Positions 7,749-15,172 of a stretch of 22,729 bases of DNA are shown in pieces. Each line of letters starts with the position of its first letter. Position 1 is the first letter of the stretch. The DNA lies in contig BTUC01000062.1 of NCBI GenBank assembly GCA_045863575.1, forward strand, positions 1 to 22,729. The letters are read 5' to 3'. Both the position numbers and the translations under genes were made by a program. The notes under the pieces are model-generated. The model ran no database searches. It saw nothing but the letters and a program-made list of their open reading frames with translations, and had not been told where the DNA came from. The stretch comes from JAAXZI01 sp045863575. GTDB lineage: Bacteria; Planctomycetota; Phycisphaerae; UBA1845; PWPN01.

Positions 7749-8731
7749 AAGGCGGTCTGGCTGGAACGCCGCGAGATCAGCAGGTACAGGAAGAATCCTC
7801 CACCGATCAGGCTGGTGAGCACGCCGACCGGTACCTCGCGCGATTCACCCTGCAACCACCAGAGTGAGTTGCGCGTCAACACGTCGCACAGCGGCAGAAA
7901 AGCCGCCCCCCCCAGCACGCACGCGGGCAGCAGATGCCGATGCGTGGCGCCGATGAGCGAACGCATGATGTGTGGAACCAGCAGGCCGACAAAGCCGATG
8001 GGTCCGCACTGGGCCACGATGCCGGCCGTCAGCAGGGAGGCCGAAAAGTAGATCATGCGGCGCGAGCGCCGGACGGCCACGCCCCGCCCCGCCGCCATCG
8101 TCTCGCCCATCATGAGCAGGTCCAGATCCCGGTGCAGATAGGCCGCCACTCCGCCCGCCAGAGCCAGCACCGCCACTGCCTCATAGACGGCATCCGGACC
8201 CACGATCTGCAGCGAGCCCATGAGCCAGCGAAGAATACGATTGGAATCGTACTCCCCGGCCAGAAACATGAGCAGCACAATCATGGCCGAGCAGATGAAT
8301 CCGATGGTGATGCCCGCCAGCAGCAGTGTGCCCATGGAGTGCCGCGGCCCGAGCGTGGCCACGCCATAGATAAGCACGACGCAGGCCAGCGCGCCCAGCA
8401 AGGCAGCCAGCGTGACGACCGGAATGCCGTACCACAGGCCCGTCTGCGAGTAGGTGATGGCGATCGCCGCCCCCAACGAGGCTCCGCCGGCCACACCCAC
8501 GGTTGAGGGCGAGGCCAGAGGATTGCGGAACAGGGATTGAAACATCGCGCCGGCCACGGCCAGCGATGCGCCAGCCAGCATGCCGATGGCCAGCCGCGGA
8601 AGCGACAACTCCTGCCACGCTGTCAAGAAGGAGACGCCGCAGGTCCCGACATACATCGAGAGCGCGATCGTGCCCGCAAGCACCAGGATTAGCAGGATGA
8701 ACACGTTACGCGGCCGCATGGATGGCAACAC
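7745..8731 (-). CDS. FecCD-family ABC transporter permease (iron-siderophore/cobalamin/metal type)
   Basis: A 328-residue integral membrane protein with the usual length and about ten hydrophobic segments of the FecCD/BtuC permeases. It carries diagnostic stretches such as SLPRLAIGMLAGASLAVAG, FRNPLASPSTVGVAGGASLG and the late GPIGFVGLLVPHIMR, which contacts the ATPase. It pairs with the ATPase gene that ends nine bases upstream. The GTG at 8731 is given as start; an ATG four codons later (8719) is equally possible. Family members import ferric siderophores, haem, cobalamin or zinc with a periplasmic binding protein, but none is encoded in this window. Confidence 0.93.
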   Translation of the reverse strand: MLPSMRPRNVFILLILVLAGTIALSMYVGTCGVSFLTAWQELSLPRLAIGMLAGASLAVAGAMFQSLFRNPLASPSTVGVAGGASLGAAIAITYSQTGLWYGIPVVTLAALLGALACVVLIYGVATLGPRHSMGTLLLAGITIGFICSAMIVLLMFLAGEYDSNRILRWLMGSLQIVGPDAVYEAVAVLALAGGVAAYLHRDLDLLMMGETMAAGRGVAVRRSRRMIYFSASLLTAGIVAQCGPIGFVGLLVPHIMRSLIGATHRHLLPACVLGGAAFLPLCDVLTRNSLWWLQGESREVPVGVLTSLIGGGFFLYLLISRRSSQTAL

Positions 8732-8739
8732 GAGTCTCG

Positions 8740-9507
8740 CTACAAATTCAAATGAATCGACGGCCGGCCGTCTTTGCCTTGATGTAGGATGAACTTCGTC
8801 TCGAACAGCTCGCCCAGCCGGGTTGTGTCGAGAAGCACATCGACCTGGGCATCGAAGAAAACCTTGCCGGCCTTCAATCCCACCGCCCGTCCACCCAAGG
8901 CCAGTGGCAGGTTGAGATCGTGGCAGACGACCAGCAGCGTGTTTCCCGCCGCCGCGAAGCCCCTCATGATCCGGATCAACTCGGCCTGGTGGGCGGGGTC
9001 CAGCGCATTGGTGGGCTCGTCCAGAAAGAGCATGGACGCGCCCTGGGCCAGGGCGGCCGCCAACCAGACCTTTTGCCGCTCGCCTCCGGAGAGTGTGTCC
9101 ACGGTGCGGTTCAGAAGATCCTCGATCCGCGTGGCCGTCACGGCGGCAGTGACGGCCTTGCGATCCTGTTCGGCGAGCGGGTCCAGCGGCCCGAGATGTG
9201 CGTAACGACCGCTCACGACCACCTCACGAACCGGAAAGCCGAGATACCCCTCGTGAACCTGCGGGACATAAGCGATCCGCCGGGCGACCTGCCGGCGCGG
9301 AATGCGCTCGATGCCCACCCCATCCAACCGCACCTCGCCTTCCGTGGCCGACAGCAATCCCAGCAACCCGGCCATAAGCGTGGATTTTCCCGCGCCATTT
9401 GGGCCGATGATGCTCACCACCTCGCCATCATCAATCGTCAGGGACACGCGGCGCAGCACGTGCCGTCCCAGCCGATGGATGCTCAGATGTGCGGCCTCGA
9501 CGGACAT
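8740..9507 (-). CDS. ABC transporter ATPase (FepC/BtuD type)
   Basis: The 255-residue cytoplasmic ATPase has all nucleotide-binding motifs: Walker A GPNGAGKST (residues 35-43), a Q-loop in AYVPQVHEG, signature LSGGERQ, Walker B MLFLDEPT and the switch His in VCHDLN. Together with the following FecCD permease it forms a metal-chelate or vitamin importer. The start at 9507 matches the N-terminus of homologues; a longer open frame to 9594 adds sequence unlike the family. No Shine-Dalgarno sequence precedes 9507, but a promoter -10 box lies six bases upstream of the ATG, so the message may be leaderless. It is the first gene of a four-gene operon (ATPase, permease, deacetylase, cupin). Confidence 0.92.
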   Translation of the reverse strand: MSVEAAHLSIHRLGRHVLRRVSLTIDDGEVVSIIGPNGAGKSTLMAGLLGLLSATEGEVRLDGVGIERIPRRQVARRIAYVPQVHEGYLGFPVREVVVSGRYAHLGPLDPLAEQDRKAVTAAVTATRIEDLLNRTVDTLSGGERQKVWLAAALAQGASMLFLDEPTNALDPAHQAELIRIMRGFAAAGNTLLVVCHDLNLPLALGGRAVGLKAGKVFFDAQVDVLLDTTRLGELFETKFILHQGKDGRPSIHLNL

Positions 9508-9513
9508 GGCCGG

Positions 9514-9542
9514 ATTGTATGGCCGCGGTCGAAAGTAGTCGA
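9514..9542 (-). promoter_or_regulatory. Promoter of the ABC transporter operon, placing the start at the ATG
   Basis: TCGACT (9542-9537) and TACAAT (9519-9514) on the minus strand have a 17-base spacer. The -10 box ends six bases before the ATG at 9507, so transcription would begin at or next to the start codon. Confidence 0.5.
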
Positions 9543-9627
9543 TGGAGCAGGAGAACGACGAGGTCGCACGACTGGAAATCGGGCGAATCACCAAGTCATT
9601 TGCTGGGTACGAGATGAATCCGGATAC

Positions 9628-9642
9628 CGGTGAACATCACCG
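9628..9642. promoter_or_regulatory. Perfect inverted repeat between dapL-like gene and ABC operon
   Basis: CGGTGA-ACA-TCACCG is a perfect 6-bp inverted repeat just after the aminotransferase stop and about 85 bp upstream of the ABC promoter. It could be a hairpin at the aminotransferase transcript end (no T-run follows) or a binding site for a regulator of the transporter. The evidence does not choose. Confidence 0.35.
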
Positions 9643-9651
9643 CCGTTCCGG

Positions 9652-10884
9652 TCACCAGATGAAGCTGACTTCGGTCAGGCGGTGCTTCAGCGATGCCATG
9701 AGGGCGTCTTCGTCCGCTTCGGTCGGCGCATGGTAGGTCACCGAGAAGCGCAGGTACGGGCCTGCGTCGTCCCAGGGCACCGTGCAGATGGAGCGCTGGC
9801 GGATGAGGAACTGCGAGCAGTCCTCCGCGCCGGCAAACTGAGGGCCCCCTAGGACGCCTTTGGGGGCGCGCACGTAGAGGAAGTACGTGCCGCCGGGCAT
9901 CTTCGCCTCGAAACCCACCTCGTTGAGCGCGGCCACCAGCTTGCCGAGCCGCCGCTCGTATTTAGCCCGGATACGCTGCGGGATGGCCGGATCGGACAGC
10001 GCGGTAATGGCCGCCTTCTGGATGGCGATGAACTGGCCGGAGTCGCTGTTGTCCTTGACGTCGGCAAAGGCGCGCACGATCCGCTCGTGGCCGGCGACGA
10101 AGCCCAGCCGCCAGCCAATCATGTCGAACGCCTTGCTCATTGAATGCAACTCGACGCCGACTTCCCTGGCGCCGTCCACCTGTAAAAAGCTGAGCGGCTT
10201 ACGGCCATACGTGAACTGAATGTGCGTGGCGTCCTGAACGACAACCACCTGGTGGGCCAGGGCGAACTCGATGACCTGGCGATAGAAGGCCTCGTCGGCC
10301 ACCGCACCGGTCGGACTATTGGGGAAGTTGATCACCAGCAGCTTGGCCCGCCGACGGACGTCCTCCGGAATGGCATGGAGGTTGGGGTGAAAGCCGTTCT
10401 GCTCCAGCAAGGGCAGCGTGAAAACCTGCCCGCCGTAATACCGCGTGTGCGTGCCGGCCACGGGGTAGCCGGGAACCGTCATCAACGTGATATCGCCGGG
10501 ATTGATGAAACAGGCCGGCAGCATGGCCAGGGCCGGCTTGGTGCCGATGCTGTGGTTGATTTCGGTGGCCGAGTCCAGCGTGACGCCGAATTCACGCCGC
10601 ATGTACGCGGCGGCCGCTTCCTTGTACTCCTGGATACCATTGTCGGCGTAGCCGCGGTTGCCGAGTTGATCGATCTCGAGCTTCATCCGCTCGCGCACGG
10701 AGGCGGGGGCCATGTCGTCGTTTTCGCCGATGCCGAAGTCGAGCAGCGGACGGTCGGGAAAATCGGCAATGGCGGCCCGCTTGGCCCGCTTGATCTTCTC
10801 GAACTTGTAGATGGCCGTGCCTTTGCCGTAGCCCGCGCCGCCAATGCGCTCAGCGAACAATGATTGGAAGTACGGATCGCTCAT
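9652..10884 (-). CDS. Class I/II PLP aminotransferase, LL-diaminopimelate aminotransferase-like
   Basis: The 410-residue protein is a fold-type I aminotransferase. It shows the PLP-binding Lys K251 in SMSKAFDMIGWRLG, the Asn segment NFPNSPTGA (186-194), and D218, which pairs with the cofactor pyridine nitrogen. The opening IYKFEKIKRAKR and the overall style match proteins annotated as LL-diaminopimelate aminotransferases in planctomycetes. These convert tetrahydrodipicolinate to LL-diaminopimelate in one step of lysine and peptidoglycan-precursor synthesis. At the position after D218 where the family usually has Tyr (DAAY), this protein has His (DATH). The start at 10884 has AGGA six bases upstream. 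It stands alone, transcribed toward the ABC operon 144 bp away. The aminotransferase call is safe; the exact substrate is less so. Confidence 0.82.
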   Translation of the reverse strand: MSDPYFQSLFAERIGGAGYGKGTAIYKFEKIKRAKRAAIADFPDRPLLDFGIGENDDMAPASVRERMKLEIDQLGNRGYADNGIQEYKEAAAAYMRREFGVTLDSATEINHSIGTKPALAMLPACFINPGDITLMTVPGYPVAGTHTRYYGGQVFTLPLLEQNGFHPNLHAIPEDVRRRAKLLVINFPNSPTGAVADEAFYRQVIEFALAHQVVVVQDATHIQFTYGRKPLSFLQVDGAREVGVELHSMSKAFDMIGWRLGFVAGHERIVRAFADVKDNSDSGQFIAIQKAAITALSDPAIPQRIRAKYERRLGKLVAALNEVGFEAKMPGGTYFLYVRAPKGVLGGPQFAGAEDCSQFLIRQRSICTVPWDDAGPYLRFSVTYHAPTEADEDALMASLKHRLTEVSFIW

Positions 10885-10950
10885 GAAATCCTGCCGAATG
10901 CCGGTAGGGTCGAATTCGCCCCGGGGTACGCCCGCGCGGCGGAATGCATA

Positions 10951-10979
10951 TGGATAGCAGGAATGAGGTCATCCGACAA
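10951..10979 (-). promoter_or_regulatory. Possible promoter of the aminotransferase gene
   Basis: TTGTCG (10979-10974) and TATCCA (10956-10951) on the minus strand are 17 bases apart. The transcript would begin near 10944, 60 nt before the ATG at 10884. The -10 box is poor. Confidence 0.35.
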
Positions 10980-10997
10980 CCCGGCGAGGAGCGGAGG

Positions 10998-11068
10998 CAC
11001 TGCCGGCACGGCAGTGGCCCACGCTCGTGGCACACGGCCCGGTTGTGCCGCTACTCTGTGAGCGGTGC
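10998..11068. repeat. Palindromic intergenic element, degenerate copy
   Basis: Two or three hairpins in a row fill the gap between the aminotransferase promoter and the glycoside hydrolase stop. They are CACTGCC-GGCAC-GGCAGTG (10998-11016), a stem of GTGGCACA with TGTGCCGC around 11028-11051, and CCGCT...AGCGG around a CTCTGTG loop (11048-11065). The CTCTGTGAGC core with TGTGCC before it is shared with the larger element at 18290-18417. The hairpins may also help end transcription of the hydrolase gene. Confidence 0.6.
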
Positions 11069-11094
11069 AGGCGCTACAAGCTTGGCGAGGATAA

Positions 11095-13776
11095 TCAATC
11101 CATGCAGTCGGCACGCGCGGGACGACCGGCGCCGCTGATGCAGTCCTGCAAAAGGCCGAAGTCATCCTGGTCAACGTCATCGTCGTTGTCCAGGTCGGCA
11201 TCGAGGCAGTGGGTACTCGGCTGGATCACCCCGGGGCCGCTCAGGCAGAGCTGCAGGTGGCCGAAGTCTGACTGATCCACGTCACCGTCTTGATCGAAAT
11301 CGGGGCGGACGGTCAGAACCAGCAGGTTCACCGCGACGATCTGCGGCGAGTTGTTCGCTTCCGAGGCACTGACAACAATCGACCCCTGATGCAGACCGGG
11401 GGCCACGCCGGTGACCGCATACGTCAACGTGAGCGGATCGGCCTCACCCGTGCTGCTGCCAGAGGTCGGACCCACTTTAAGCCAGGGAATGTCTTCGTCG
11501 ACGGTGTATTCCAGCACGTTCACCCCGGAATTGCGGATGGTGAACAAGCCGTTGGGGATGGCCTCACCAAAATGCGTGGAGACTTCGATCAGGTTCGTCG
11601 AGAGCTGAATGGAGGGTGCGGCCGGACCGTCATCGAGCTGGCGCAGCTCCACCTGGTCCACGTAAACCATGAACGACGGATCGGTGAGCGGCTGACTGGC
11701 TCGCAACCACAGGCTCGCCGTGCTGCTGGTGGCCGTAAAGGTACGCCAGACATGGGTGAAGATCTCGTGGACCTTGGCCTTGTCCGCGATCTGGTCGGCG
11801 CCCCAGTCAATGGTGTCCGCACCACCGTTCGTGGTCTGGCCGGTGGAGTCGATGCCCAGATGGAATTTGAACTGGGTCGGCTGACGTCCGCGGAACTCAT
11901 ACTTCATCCAGCATTTGATCAGATAACCCTCGCCGGGCACCAGACCATTGACCACCTGATTAATGCCGCCGGTAAACTGCCCGGCGGGCGTCATTTCGGA
12001 GAGGGTCCGCGGATGCACCTTGCCCGCACCGATCATCTGCGAATAAAGCCCCTCCCGAGCGTCGGCCGGGTTGTTCGCGTTCCATGTGCCGACGTCCGGG
12101 ATGATGGTGCCCTGCCCGGCGATCTCGAAAATGCTCCAGCCGCAGGACCCGCCGACCACGAAATTGGTGTAGCCGCACCACCAGGAGTTCGCGTTCATAT
12201 AAGCGCCCATGGTGGTCAGGTCAGCGCTGATGGTCGCCGGGTTGAACGTGCCGTGCCACCCGAAGTAGGTCGAACCCTCTGTCGCGATGACCGGGGGGAA
12301 GCGCCAGCCGCGGCGCTCGTACATGTCGCGGAAGCGCCGGGGCCGCAGGGCAAACGCACAGGCGTCGTCGCGCACCTGGTTGAGCACCATCAGTTGGTCC
12401 GCGGGACCGCCATAGCAGTGATGCCCCAGGTAGTCGGCGACCTCCAGCAGGTCTCTACAGGACGGATCAAATGTCTCGTCCACCATCCGCCAGTAGTTGC
12501 CCGGCGAGCCGGTGGAAAGATTGAGCGCGCAGACCTTCATGCCCAGCTCGTGGGCCCGCTCGGCGAACGCCTTCTCGAAAGCCAGCACCGTCTGCCAGCC
12601 GTCGCCCCAATCCGGCTCGTTGACGCCCTGCCAGCAGTCAAAGCGCGGGAATTGCTGCTGCTTGATCCAGAGCTGGTCGGCGAGCTGGCGACCGTAGAAG
12701 GCCGGGTTAGTCCGGTAGGTGACCCAATTGTCGTCAATGGCCGGTCGTCCGATGAAAATTGCATCCTCGAGCTGAGGAAACGTGTCCGTCAAATAGGTGA
12801 TATCGCCATACACGCCGTTCGCGCCTGCATCGTTCGGATTGGTCGGATGCGGCCGTCCGCCGTAGAGCAGGATTGTCTTGGGGTTCATCTGCCCAAGCGC
12901 GTCCAGGCTCCCGCAGTCGTAGCGCCCACCGCCGATCTTGCCGATGCGCTGGGAGCGCTTCCAGGTGCCCGTGCCGGCGGTCGACCATTTGCTCCATCCG
13001 GCGGATACGCCGTTGCTGAAGGCCTGCTCGAAGCTGGGGTTAGCCACCAGATTGGGCCCGCTCGTCCCGGGGATCAGCGATTCGGGGTCGATGGGGTCCG
13101 GCTCAGGCCCCGGCGGCGTACCCTCGGGAACCGGACCCGTCAGGGTGACCTCATCAAACCAGACGCGAGCCTCGTTGCCGTGCTGGGGGAATTTCCGAGT
13201 ACCTTTCAGCGACAAGGTCATCACCGGCAGCACGGCCGTCACTGTCGTGGTCGCGGTGATCCACTGATCGGGCGTGGCCGCACTGACTGACCACTTCATG
13301 CCCCCGCCGTTCCCGCTGGCCTCGCCGAAGGGATCCAGACCTACCCAGGCCACGAGATCCTCGCCGTTATACTGCTGGGCCGGAGGGGCATCCAGATAGA
13401 TCTTACAAGTGGCGGTATAGCTGGCTCCCGGGACCACCCAGATCTGCTGATAAACCCCCGCCTCCTGGTCGGAGTAGGTGGGTGGCGGCTGGGGCAGGAC
13501 GAGTTTCTGAGCGTTGGTACCCGGAAACGGCGCGTCGGTCCCTGCGAAATGGACCTGGCCGGTATAGGTTGGGTCCTTGAACGCGGTCCACTGGGCCGCC
13601 ACCCCGCCGGCGAAAGCGCCCTCGAAGTCGCCATTGTTGGCCACGCCGGCACCGGCGCCGGAAGGCGGATATGGCGTCGGGAGTGAACAGCGGTCATTGA
13701 CGCTGACGAAGGCAGCCGACGCGGCAGCCATCAGCGCCACACCTACCACTGACACCGGCCAAACCAGACCGCGCAT
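11095..13776 (-). CDS. Secreted clan GH-A-like glycoside hydrolase with carbohydrate-binding, BACON/Ig-like and dockerin-like domains
   Basis: This 893-residue exported protein has several parts. They are a signal peptide (cleavage near residue 21), a carbohydrate-binding-like beta domain (about 46-214), a Pro-rich linker, a second such domain (N-terminal half 243-274, C-terminal half 571-714), a catalytic barrel between these halves (about 278-566), a BACON/Ig-like domain (721-822) and two Asp-rich calcium-loop repeats (DFDQDGDVDQSD and DLDNDDDVDQDD, 824-893) of dockerin type. Likely catalytic residues are acid/base E387 in WQGVNEPDW and nucleophile E500 in IATEGS, spaced as in clan GH-A. 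It would hydrolyse a polysaccharide outside the cell; the family and substrate are not clear. The start at 13776 has GGGGAG about eight bases upstream, and an upstream in-frame start at 13878 lies inside the predicted leader. It has a strong promoter at 13945-13974. Confidence 0.85.
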   Translation of the reverse strand: MRGLVWPVSVVGVALMAAASAAFVSVNDRCSLPTPYPPSGAGAGVANNGDFEGAFAGGVAAQWTAFKDPTYTGQVHFAGTDAPFPGTNAQKLVLPQPPPTYSDQEAGVYQQIWVVPGASYTATCKIYLDAPPAQQYNGEDLVAWVGLDPFGEASGNGGGMKWSVSAATPDQWITATTTVTAVLPVMTLSLKGTRKFPQHGNEARVWFDEVTLTGPVPEGTPPGPEPDPIDPESLIPGTSGPNLVANPSFEQAFSNGVSAGWSKWSTAGTGTWKRSQRIGKIGGGRYDCGSLDALGQMNPKTILLYGGRPHPTNPNDAGANGVYGDITYLTDTFPQLEDAIFIGRPAIDDNWVTYRTNPAFYGRQLADQLWIKQQQFPRFDCWQGVNEPDWGDGWQTVLAFEKAFAERAHELGMKVCALNLSTGSPGNYWRMVDETFDPSCRDLLEVADYLGHHCYGGPADQLMVLNQVRDDACAFALRPRRFRDMYERRGWRFPPVIATEGSTYFGWHGTFNPATISADLTTMGAYMNANSWWCGYTNFVVGGSCGWSIFEIAGQGTIIPDVGTWNANNPADAREGLYSQMIGAGKVHPRTLSEMTPAGQFTGGINQVVNGLVPGEGYLIKCWMKYEFRGRQPTQFKFHLGIDSTGQTTNGGADTIDWGADQIADKAKVHEIFTHVWRTFTATSSTASLWLRASQPLTDPSFMVYVDQVELRQLDDGPAAPSIQLSTNLIEVSTHFGEAIPNGLFTIRNSGVNVLEYTVDEDIPWLKVGPTSGSSTGEADPLTLTYAVTGVAPGLHQGSIVVSASEANNSPQIVAVNLLVLTVRPDFDQDGDVDQSDFGHLQLCLSGPGVIQPSTHCLDADLDNDDDVDQDDFGLLQDCISGAGRPARADCMD

Positions 13777-13938
13777 CCTGTATCTCCCCTGCTGACCGAC
13801 CCGGCCCGAACGCCGCGAAAAATGAACCCACCCCGGCGATGCACCCGAGCCTGCGGCGACGTGGCTTTTTTCAGCCAAGCGGCCGGCCGGGGACCCCTCT
13901 TCGACCTGCCCCAGGACTTTCGTCTCTTTTCCGCGACA
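13777..13938 (-). other. Long 5' leader of the glycoside hydrolase gene
   Basis: About 160 nt lie between the predicted transcription start and the ATG. The RNA can form small hairpins, among them GAC-GAAA-GTC and TGGCT-GAAAAA-AGCCA, and stays GC-rich up to the ribosome-binding site. It does not match a riboswitch class that I can recognise. The rest of the gap to the HDOD gene (13975-14161) shows nothing that I can name. Confidence 0.4.
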
Positions 13939-13944
13939 ACGTTC

Positions 13945-13974
13945 ATTCTACGCCCCGAACAGCCGGCCGTTCAA
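13945..13974 (-). promoter_or_regulatory. Sigma-70-type promoter of the glycoside hydrolase gene
   Basis: On the minus strand TTGAAC (13974-13969) and TAGAAT (13950-13945) are separated by 18 bases. Transcription would start near 13938. Confidence 0.62.
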
Positions 13975-14161
13975 GCGCGGCTCAGCGGGCGAAAAGACCC
14001 ATAAGCGACAGGGAATGTGATCGCCGGGTTTTCCCAGAGGTGCCGGGGTTATAAGGCTGTCGGGACCGACCACCTGAACACGTGCAGGAGGTGCAGGCCG
14101 GGCCAGGGAACGGGGGAGGATTGTATTGAAAAGAGGGGACCGGCTTTCTGAATACCCCAGG

Positions 14162-15043
14162 TCAACCGGTCAGCATGGCTTCCGCGGCTTCCAACTGCTC
14201 CGGCAGGGATTCCCGAACGGAGTTGAAATCCGCTTCGCTGAGCCCGATGGAGGCCAGCAGGGCCTCATCCAGCGGCTGAGCGTCGGCCGTCAGGTCGAAT
14301 CCGATCCGCTCATGGCAGCAGATCGTGTCGGCAATATAGATCATGACCGGCAGCAGGCGGTGGTCGGCCCCCAGGCGGTCGATCTTGTGGTGGTAGCCCA
14401 GGACCGTCTGGAGCCCTCGAGGGAACTTCCACTTGGCCGCCAGGGTCATGCCCAGGAGCTGGTGGTCTGCCCCGATGATCTCCTGCTCGACATCACAGAA
14501 CGGCCGCCCGCCCCGGGAACCCACCCGGATGACCTCAGCCAGTTGCTCAGGGAAGGCCTGCCGCTCGACCAGGAGGCCGATGTCGTGGATCAACCCGGCG
14601 AGGAAAGCCTCTTCGGCAAACGGCCGTTTTCCGATCAGGACGGCGAGTTGACGCGTGGCGACGGCCACCGCAACGCTGTGCTTCCATATATCCCGGGCGC
14701 TGAACTTGTCCGAAATCTTGCCCCCGGTGAACAGACGGCTGATAGACGCCGAAATGGCGATGTTCTTCACCGCACTCAAGCCCAGGAGCACGATCGCCCG
14801 ATCGATTTCAGAGACTTGCCCCGGCAGGCCGTAAAAAGCTGAATTCACAACTTTCAGAATTCGGGTGGCCAGCGCGGGGTCGTTTCGGATGATGTTGTGC
14901 AGATCGCGGGCCGTGCTTTTAGGATCGTCGACCACCGTGATGATCTTGGTGGTGATCTCCGGCAGGGTGGCGATGTCTCCGATGCGCGACAACGCGATCT
15001 TGACCACGCCTGCGGAATCTGTGGCGGTCGCTGGAGAAGCCAT
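14162..15043 (-). CDS. HDOD-domain signalling protein
   Basis: The 293-residue cytoplasmic protein is almost entirely one HDOD domain (about residues 18-220), a degenerate HD-type output domain found in bacterial signal transduction. It shows the family pattern LPEITTKIITVVDDP, ILKVVNSAFYGLPGQVSEID, WKHS (120-123), GLIHDIG (150-156) and YHHK. The metal-binding set of true HD-GYP cyclic-di-GMP phosphodiesterases is not complete as far as I can see, so enzyme activity is unlikely. There is no receiver domain. The start at 15043 has GAGGA about ten bases upstream; a GTG at 15070 would add nine residues. It sits between the nonulosonic-acid operon and the glycoside hydrolase, with over 120 bp on each side, so it is probably its own unit. 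Confidence 0.88.
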   Translation of the reverse strand: MASPATATDSAGVVKIALSRIGDIATLPEITTKIITVVDDPKSTARDLHNIIRNDPALATRILKVVNSAFYGLPGQVSEIDRAIVLLGLSAVKNIAISASISRLFTGGKISDKFSARDIWKHSVAVAVATRQLAVLIGKRPFAEEAFLAGLIHDIGLLVERQAFPEQLAEVIRVGSRGGRPFCDVEQEIIGADHQLLGMTLAAKWKFPRGLQTVLGYHHKIDRLGADHRLLPVMIYIADTICCHERIGFDLTADAQPLDEALLASIGLSEADFNSVRESLPEQLEAAEAMLTG

Positions 15044-15172
15044 GGGGCACACGTCCTCGCTGCGGTTCACAGTCGATCAGAACGGTCCGATCGCCTGATA
15101 ACTGCTATCGTCTCGCTCCGCAGCCCGCTTTAGCTGGCAGCCTGCGGAAAAATCAGCGGCACCAATCAGGTT

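Noticed and set aside
9508..9651. Cobalamin riboswitch upstream of the FecCD operon
   Set aside because: The gap is only 144 bp, has no B12-box-like sequence, and the predicted transcript start leaves no leader.
11290..13290. Plus-strand open frame of 666 codons
   Set aside because: It runs antisense through the glycoside hydrolase gene, has no recognisable domain, and the minus frame has a signal peptide, catalytic motifs and dockerin loops.
13777..13938. Cyclic-di-GMP riboswitch in the hydrolase leader
   Set aside because: A faint resemblance around AAAGCCACG, but the conserved GCAAACC and GACGCAAAGCC segments and the tetraloop receptor are not there.
15108..15155. Terminator of the neu operon (CCGCAG...CTGCGG hairpin)
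   Set aside because: The T-run lies on the 5' side of the hairpin in the operon's direction, so it does not fit a rho-independent terminator.
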